Source: an uncultured Eubacteriales bacterium (GTDB lineage Bacteria > Bacillota > Clostridia > Oscillospirales > Acutalibacteraceae). From it: a DNA stretch of 64,000 nucleotides. The position numbers and the translations under genes are program-made. The stretch lies in the NCBI GenBank assembly GCA_934456435.1, contig CAKSHH010000008.1:27682-91681 (forward strand), given 5' to 3'. Positions 59,295 through 64,000 of the stretch are shown piece after piece. The notes beneath the pieces are model-generated. The model was not told where the DNA came from. It made no database searches and saw only the letters and a list, made by a program, of their open reading frames with translations. The number at the start of each line of letters is the position of its first letter. The first letter of the stretch is position 1.

Positions 59295-60299
59295 ATGAAA
59301 AAACTGACGGCGAAACAGTTGGCGGCACTGAGCCCGGAGGCGAGGGAACGCTACGAAAAAAAACTTAAAACAGTCAAGCGTAACCGCAGGATCCTCACGG
59401 GATTCGTTGCGGTTATTGCCGTTGCGGCGGTTTTGGCCGTGCTCTCCGTTACCGTGCTTTTCAACATTACGGAGGTCAAGGTTGCAAAGCCCGGAAAGCA
59501 CTACAAGGCTGAGGAGATACTTGACGCGGCAGGCGTTGAGGTCGGCGACAATATGATGCTTGCCGATTGGGACAGGGTGAGGGAGAGAATTGAAACGAAG
59601 CTTCCTTACATTTTGTCGGTCGATATAAACAAAACCGTCAGCGGCAGGGTAACCTTCAGCGTTACCGACGACAAAGCCGCAATGATTTTCAAGACGGAGA
59701 CGGGCTATGCAATTGCCGATTCCAACGGTAAAGCCCTGGAAATCGTAAAAACAAAGCCGAAAAACAGCGGACTGATACTGCTGACGATAAAAAACAAAAT
59801 CAATGCAAAGCCGGGCGAAATGATAAGCTTCAGCGACGCGGCAGAGGAAAGTCTTTATTCAGATATCAAGTCGGCGATTTCCGAGTCGGGAATCACAGGG
59901 ATAACAGGCATTGATATTTCCGATTCAAAGAATATTTACCTTGAATACCGAAGCAGATACAGACTCTATATGGGCGACAGCTCCGATCTTGTTTACAAGC
60001 TCAAGGAAGCAAAAAAGGTCATAGCCCAGGAGGACGAAAGCGACCCGAATCAGATCGGCGAAATAAATCTTTCGATACTCAAAAAGGTCTATGTCGAAAA
60101 GCTGGAAACGCTTGAAAAGACAACGGTTCCCGCAGCCGCAAAGCCGGAGAAAACAACAGCTCCTCAGACCACGGAAGTGTCCGAAGAGCAGGCTCAGCCG
60201 GCTGAGGATGAGGAGGAGACCACCGCTCCCGAAGAGGACGTAACCGAGCCGGATGAGGCTAATGTCGATGGTGATGACACTCAGAACGGTGAAGAATAA
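59295..60299 (+). CDS. divIB: Cell division protein DivIB/FtsQ
   Basis: 334 residues. Short basic cytoplasmic tail, one membrane helix (about 36-57), POTRA domain (about 58-130: ITEVKVAKPGKHYKAEEILDAAG), beta domain, then a Thr/Pro/Glu-rich acidic tail (about 275-334) longer than usual. It forms the FtsQLB complex with FtsL. The start codon follows murA by 2 bases and is preceded by a weak GATTGACTGACG site, so coupling to murA is likely. Confidence 0.88.
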   Translation: MKKLTAKQLAALSPEARERYEKKLKTVKRNRRILTGFVAVIAVAAVLAVLSVTVLFNITEVKVAKPGKHYKAEEILDAAGVEVGDNMMLADWDRVRERIETKLPYILSVDINKTVSGRVTFSVTDDKAAMIFKTETGYAIADSNGKALEIVKTKPKNSGLILLTIKNKINAKPGEMISFSDAAEESLYSDIKSAISESGITGITGIDISDSKNIYLEYRSRYRLYMGDSSDLVYKLKEAKKVIAQEDESDPNQIGEINLSILKKVYVEKLETLEKTTVPAAAKPEKTTAPQTTEVSEEQAQPAEDEEETTAPEEDVTEPDEANVDGDDTQNGEE

Positions 60300-60340
60300 T
60301 AAAAAAGTCAGTTTTTTTGCGCGAATTAGCAATATAAGTC

Positions 60341-60369
60341 TTGAAATTGATAAAAAAGTATGATATCAT
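60341..60369 (+). promoter_or_regulatory. ftsZ promoter
   Basis: TTGAAA (60341-60346), 17-base spacer, TATCAT (60364-60369), 56 bases before the ftsZ start, giving ftsZ its own transcription besides read-through from the operon. Confidence 0.7.
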
Positions 60370-60424
60370 AACAGGTGTTTAACACTTGGAGTAAAATATG
60401 ATTTACAAAACGGAGGTTTTTAAA

Positions 60425-61591
60425 ATGGCATTTGAAATTGATAACGATTTCGAGAGCACCGTTCAGATCAAGGTTATAGGCGTCGGCGGCGGCGGCGGAA
60501 ACGCAGTCAACACAATGATCGCACAGGGTATGCAGGGTGCTGAATTTATCGTTGTAAACACGGACAAGCAGGTTCTTGTTAATTCACAGGCAACTCACAG
60601 AATCCAGATCGGTGAGAAGTCAACGCGCGGCCAGGGTGCCGGCGGACGTCCTGAGGTTGGCGAGAAAGCCGCTGAGGAAAGCAGAGAAGAGATTTCTTCT
60701 ATCCTCAAGGGCACAGATATGGTATTTATCACCGCAGGTATGGGCGGCGGCACAGGTACAGGTGCGGCTCCCGTAATCGCAGAGATTGCCAAGGAAATGG
60801 GCGTTCTCACAGTCGGTGTTGTTACAAAGCCTTTCAAGTTTGAGGGCAAGAAGAGAAGCACACTCGCAGAGCAGGGCATCGCACGTCTTTCCGAGAACGT
60901 TGACAGCCTCATCGTTATCCCGAACGACAGACTTAAGCTCCTCAGCGACCGCTGCAAGACTCTTTCGGAAGCATTCCTCGTAGCAGATGAGGTTCTTTCA
61001 CAGGGCGTTAAGAGCATTTCAGAGCTCATCAAGGTTCCCGGATTTGTCAACCTCGACTTTGCTGACGTTTGCAGCGTAATGAGAGATGCAGGCTATGCTC
61101 ACATGGGCGTCGGCACTGCAAAGGGCAAGGACAAGAGCCTTCAGGCAGCGGATATGGCTACATCCAGCCCGCTTCTTGAGACATCTATCGCAGGTGCAAA
61201 GGGCGTTATCATCAGCATCACTTCTTCGCCGGATATCGGACTTGAAGAGATCGAGAACGCTTGCGAATCCATCACAGAGAAGGCACATCCGGATGCAAAC
61301 ATCACTTGGGGTGTTGCGTTCGACTCCAAGCTTGAGGACGAAATCATCATCACCGTTATCGCAACAGGTTTTGATGCAAAGGCTCCCGAAGATTTCGGTT
61401 CAATTCCGACTTTTAAGGCAACATCAAACGCAGGCGCACCGATCCGTTCAACAGCGGCAGCTTCTGCAAATGCTCCAATCGAGCCTCCTGTTGTCAACAG
61501 CTCAAAGCCCCAGGCTAAGGGCGGCGTAGATGATGAGGATTTCTATGTAATCCTTAACGACATCATCAAGAAAAAGGGCGACAACAACTAA
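60425..61591 (+). CDS. ftsZ: Cell division tubulin homologue FtsZ
   Basis: 388 residues; GTP-dependent filament of the division ring. Tubulin signature [14 protein letters not shown] loop GGGGGNAVN near the N-terminus, and T7 loop NLDFADV are intact. The C-terminal linker is Ala/Ser/Pro-rich and ends [18 protein letters not shown], unlike the usual DIPxFLR tail peptide. ATG 60425 follows ACGGAGG. Codon use is of the highly expressed kind, like ppdK. No ftsA precedes it. Ends at the hairpin at 61646. Confidence 0.97.
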   Translation: MAFEIDNDFESTVQIKVIGVGGGGGNAVNTMIAQGMQGAEFIVVNTDKQVLVNSQATHRIQIGEKSTRGQGAGGRPEVGEKAAEESREEISSILKGTDMVFITAGMGGGTGTGAAPVIAEIAKEMGVLTVGVVTKPFKFEGKKRSTLAEQGIARLSENVDSLIVIPNDRLKLLSDRCKTLSEAFLVADEVLSQGVKSISELIKVPGFVNLDFADVCSVMRDAGYAHMGVGTAKGKDKSLQAADMATSSPLLETSIAGAKGVIISITSSPDIGLEEIENACESITEKAHPDANITWGVAFDSKLEDEIIITVIATGFDAKAPEDFGSIPTFKATSNAGAPIRSTAAASANAPIEPPVVNSSKPQAKGGVDDEDFYVILNDIIKKKGDNN

Positions 61592-61645
61592 TTAAAAAGA
61601 CGAGTGGTTGTTGCAGTTAGCGCGAAACTCATAACAGAATAAAAA

Positions 61646-61692
61646 TAAAAGCTATAATGCACATCAAGACGCTGATTGTGAATTATAGCTTT
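61646..61692. terminator. Bidirectional terminator, shared-sequence type
   Basis: AAAAGCTATAAT (61646-61657) pairs with ATTATAGCTTTT (61681-61692) between convergent ftsZ and the MFS gene. The block CTGATTGTGAATTATAGCTTTT is the same as at 11337-11358. Confidence 0.8.
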
Positions 61693-61710
61693 TAATCTTT
61701 ATATGAACAA

Positions 61711-62922
61711 TTATTTTACTTTTCGCATTGATTTGGTGCAGTTGAGAAGCAATATCATAACTGCCGGGAATGTTACGCAGAAAATCAAACCGAATTTCAG
61801 CGGATCCATTGTTATGCCGTTGTCCGCGGCTGCAAGGTCGGACAGTATTCCTGTGATCCACGGACCGAATGCACAGCCGAAGTCGCCGAACATCGCAAGC
61901 ATTGCGAACATCGCCGTTCCTCCATTGGGGTAATGCTTTGCCGCAAGGCTGAAAATTCCGGGCCACATTGTCGACGCGGAAAGTCCGCAAAGTCCGCAGC
62001 CGATGAGCGAAACTATCGGAACGGGGATGACGGTGGTTATAAGATAAGACGCAATGCAGAGCGCCGCGCTGAAGGTCAGCACTCGGCGAATGTTCAGCCT
62101 GTCGCCGAAGTATCCGAAAAGAACTCGTCCGGAGCCCATAAGGACGGCGAACAGACACGGACCGAGCAGGTCGCCTGTGAATTTGCTGACGCCGAGACTT
62201 TTCTCTGCAAATGTCGATGCCCATTGAGCCATTGCGATTTCACTTGATCCGGCGCAGAGCATCAGCGCCGCACAGATCAGGAATGTCGGCTTTTTGAAAA
62301 GCTCTCCGATTTTCATCTCGTCCTCGCCCTCAGGCACGGGCGGAATTATCGGGACTTTCATAAAAGCAAACATATTTATGAACGGAATAATTGCCCAAAC
62401 AATCGGCATATATATCCAGTTTTCGCTTCCGATAAATTTTACTGCAAATGTTGTGATCAGCACAACCGATGCCTGACCCCAGCAATAAAATGAATGAAGC
62501 AGAGCCATTTCGCCGGATTTATTGTTAAGCGGCAGTCCTTCAATTATCGGACTGATGAGCACCTCTATGAGTCCCGAACCGATAGCGTATATAATTATCG
62601 GAATGACAAGACCTGCAAAGTGATTGCTTAACGCTCTCGGAAGTATTCCGAGCAGAATCAGTCCCGTTGCCGCAAAAACGTGAGCGAGTATGATTGAGAT
62701 TCTGTATCCGATTTTGCGTATAAGCCTTACCGAAGTGAAATCAATAAAAATTTGCGAAACGAAATTGATAAGAATAAGCCAGCTTATTTTTGAATAGTTC
62801 AGGTTAAATTCGTTTTGAAATATTACATAAAAAAGTGAGGCGAGATTGTTTATTATCGCCTGCACGAAATAGCCTGTGTAGCAGGCAATTTTGGTAGAAG
62901 TGTATTTGTTATTCGTCGTCAT
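61711..62922 (-). CDS. MFS transporter, sugar-porter-like (FucP/NarK-style fold)
   Basis: 403 residues, 12 membrane helices in two halves (first about 12-205, second about 225-395). LILINFVSQIFIDFTSVRLIRKIGYR and LLGPCLFAVLMGSGRVLFGYFGDRLN are the loop 2-3 and 8-9 motifs. Substrate not determinable. ATG 62922 overlaps the upstream small gene by 14 bases and follows CGAGGAAC, which sets the start. Convergent to ftsZ. Confidence 0.83.
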   Translation of the reverse strand: MTTNNKYTSTKIACYTGYFVQAIINNLASLFYVIFQNEFNLNYSKISWLILINFVSQIFIDFTSVRLIRKIGYRISIILAHVFAATGLILLGILPRALSNHFAGLVIPIIIYAIGSGLIEVLISPIIEGLPLNNKSGEMALLHSFYCWGQASVVLITTFAVKFIGSENWIYMPIVWAIIPFINMFAFMKVPIIPPVPEGEDEMKIGELFKKPTFLICAALMLCAGSSEIAMAQWASTFAEKSLGVSKFTGDLLGPCLFAVLMGSGRVLFGYFGDRLNIRRVLTFSAALCIASYLITTVIPVPIVSLIGCGLCGLSASTMWPGIFSLAAKHYPNGGTAMFAMLAMFGDFGCAFGPWITGILSDLAAADNGITMDPLKFGLIFCVTFPAVMILLLNCTKSMRKVK

Positions 62923-63229
62923 CGTTGAAAAGTTCCTCGTTCTCTGTGTTAGTGTCCTTCCAGTACCACCAACGAAGCTTCTTTTCGTCGGGCTTCGGCG
63001 TGTTGGCAAAGTAAACAGCGGCTCTCATTTCATAAAGTATTACCTTATCGGCGACGTCGCCGCTCTCCACGCAGTAGTCAAGGTAAAAGTTGTCAGCCTC
63101 CTTGCCGATAAGCTGAGCGGTCTCCGTTATTTCAAGAACGCGGAACGCTTCCTTTGCCTCGTCGGTAAGAAATCCGAGCTCCTCAATTAAAACATTTTTC
63201 GGTTCTTTGGGTTTTCTTTTAAATAGCAT
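62909..63229 (-). CDS. Hypothetical acidic protein, 106 residues
   Basis: Cytoplasmic, no signal or membrane helix. Basic N-terminus MLFKRKPKEPK, helical middle (LGFLTDEAKEAFRVLEITETAQLIGKEAD), then DEKKLRWWYWKDT and an acidic end NDDDE. ATG 63229 has AGGAGG 8 bases upstream. Overlaps and is coupled to the MFS transporter gene. Family not recognised. Confidence 0.7.
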   Translation of the reverse strand: MLFKRKPKEPKNVLIEELGFLTDEAKEAFRVLEITETAQLIGKEADNFYLDYCVESGDVADKVILYEMRAAVYFANTPKPDEKKLRWWYWKDTNTENEELFNDDDE

Positions 63230-63284
63230 TTAAACAACCTCCTGTATCGGTAATTTTAGCATAAGAAAATTGAGAAGTAAAGAG

Positions 63285-63313
63285 TTGAAAACAATTTATT
63301 TATATGGTATGCT
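63285..63313 (+). promoter_or_regulatory. Promoter of the exonuclease gene
   Basis: TTGAAA (63285-63290), 17-base spacer, TATGCT (63308-63313) with a TG one base before it (extended -10). Confidence 0.65.
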
Positions 63314-63344
63314 TTATTTACTTTAAAATTAAGGATTGAAAAAA

Positions 63345-63887
63345 ATGAAGGTTTCACAGGATTTTATAAAAACTCAGGACTTTGCCGTTGTGGATATCGA
63401 AACAACAGGACTCAACTGCAAAACCGACGACATTATCGAAATTTCGGCAATTAAAGTTGAAAACGACACAGTAACCGAGGAATTTGCAAGCCTTGTCAAA
63501 ACGGATAAAGAAATAAGCCCGTTCATTGTCGGGCTGACGGGGATAAGCAATTCTATGCTTGAAAATGCTGACGATATTTCGACGGTATTGTGCGAATTGT
63601 TTGATTTTGTCAGCGATTTGCCGATTGTCGGACATAACATCGGCTTCGATATGAGGTTTATTTCGTGGAACTCGGCGCTCCTTTTCGGCGAAAGACCGGT
63701 AAATCGCACGCTGGATTCGCTTCTTTTCTCGAAGGAGATAATGCCTGAGCTGAAAAGCCATAAGCTTTCGTTTTTAAAGGATTACTTTAATATAAAGGGA
63801 GCGTCACACCGTGCCCTCGACGACTGCCGCACAACATTTGAACTCGTTGAGATACTCAAGGATAAGTGCAGAGACTCGCAGCAATAG
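63345..63887 (+). CDS. DEDDh 3'-5' exonuclease (DnaQ/PolC-type domain protein)
   Basis: 180 residues, single exonuclease domain. ExoI DIETTGLN with Asp and Glu, ExoII GHNIGFDMRF, ExoIII HRALDDCRT with the His and Asp of the DEDDh class. As a stand-alone domain it may act in proofreading, repair or RNA trimming. I chose ATG 63345, 9 bases after AAGGA (63331-63335); a TTG at 63336 is too near that site. It is single and divergent from the MFS pair. Confidence 0.88.
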   Translation: MKVSQDFIKTQDFAVVDIETTGLNCKTDDIIEISAIKVENDTVTEEFASLVKTDKEISPFIVGLTGISNSMLENADDISTVLCELFDFVSDLPIVGHNIGFDMRFISWNSALLFGERPVNRTLDSLLFSKEIMPELKSHKLSFLKDYFNIKGASHRALDDCRTTFELVEILKDKCRDSQQ

Positions 63888-63988
63888 TGCTTGTTGAGGC
63901 TTCTCAATAACCCTTAATTATCCAAAAGCAACGCGCGGATAAGTTGGAGAGAAGAGGAGAAGAAAGGGAAAAAGATTAAAAAAAGGTG

Positions 63989-63994
63989 TTGACA
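63989..63994 (+). promoter_or_regulatory. -35 box of a gene beyond the window
   Basis: TTGACA in AAAAAAAGGTGTTGACAAAAGGG; the matching -10 would fall outside the window. A/T-rich upstream tracts of this type are common before stable-RNA genes, but nothing more is visible. Confidence 0.4.
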
Positions 63995-64000
63995 AAAGGG

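Noticed and set aside
59295..60299. Thr/Pro/Glu tail of DivIB as an anchoring or cohesin-type linker
   Set aside because: Such acidic tails are common in DivIB of this group; no domain follows it.
1..64000. CRISPR arrays, rRNA or tRNA genes, prophage and intact insertion sequences
   Set aside because: No spaced direct-repeat arrays, no clover-leaf or rRNA-like stretches, and no transposase or integrase frames were seen; a tRNA scan was not possible by eye over all positions.

Overview
The window looks like chromosome of a Gram-positive, low-to-middle GC anaerobe of the Clostridia, most likely an Oscillospirales/Ruminococcaceae-type gut bacterium. The reasons are strong AGGAGG ribosome binding sites with frequent TTG/GTG starts, pyruvate phosphate dikinase, a Firmicutes-type mra/dcw cluster with a PASTA penicillin-binding protein, DivIB and a DAP-type MurE, a Thr/Glu/Pro-rich linker in a secreted protein, GH16 and GH39 glycosidases, and dispersed palindromic repeats of the kind seen in that group. 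No rRNA, tRNA, CRISPR array, phage or intact insertion sequence was recognised. The taxonomic placement is inference from gene style, not from a marker search.

Layout. 0-2 kb: the end of a polysaccharide-type locus (PaaK/CapK-family ligase, UDP-GlcNAc 4-epimerase-like enzyme). 2.3-9.5 kb: metabolite repair (nnr), a lipoprotein, a BlaI/M56-peptidase sensor pair with two clear operators, an orphan MazF toxin and a large membrane protein. 9.6-17.3 kb: acyl-CoA ligase, aquaporin, ceramidase-like hydrolase, two PHP-domain proteins, and a secreted lipase-like protein. 17.7-20.5 kb (minus): glmU, a lipoprotein, pth. 20.7-29 kb: ppdK, a NERD protein, a small hydrolase, a TipA-type MerR regulator followed by a MATE pump, a secreted TEP-linker protein and a GH16 enzyme. 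29-32 kb (minus): the methionine importer metQ-metN-metI, preceded by an unusual leader with two tiny Met/Cys-containing reading frames around a terminator.

32.2-42.5 kb is one long plus-strand unit: response regulator, histidine kinase, MBOAT acyltransferase, SGNH/DltD-like protein, DltA-like adenylating enzyme, DltC-like carrier, fold-type III PLP decarboxylase-like enzyme, second MBOAT, second SGNH protein. It resembles a dlt (D-alanylation) system, but with a decarboxylase beside the carrier, two MBOAT/SGNH pairs, and Ser in place of the selectivity Cys of DltA. I infer that it decorates a surface polymer with an acyl group other than D-alanine. This is the best candidate for an undescribed system here.

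42.5-47 kb (minus) is a carbohydrate cluster (GH39, EamA transporter, beta-helix protein). 47-61.6 kb is the division and wall operon mraZ-rsmH-ftsL-PBP-murE-murF-mraY-ftsW-murG-murA-divIB-ftsZ, lacking murD, murC, murB and ftsA, with a small palindromic element forming the 3' end of rsmH. 61.7-64 kb holds an MFS transporter with a small partner gene and a DEDDh exonuclease. The last bases carry a TTGACA box probably belonging to the next gene.
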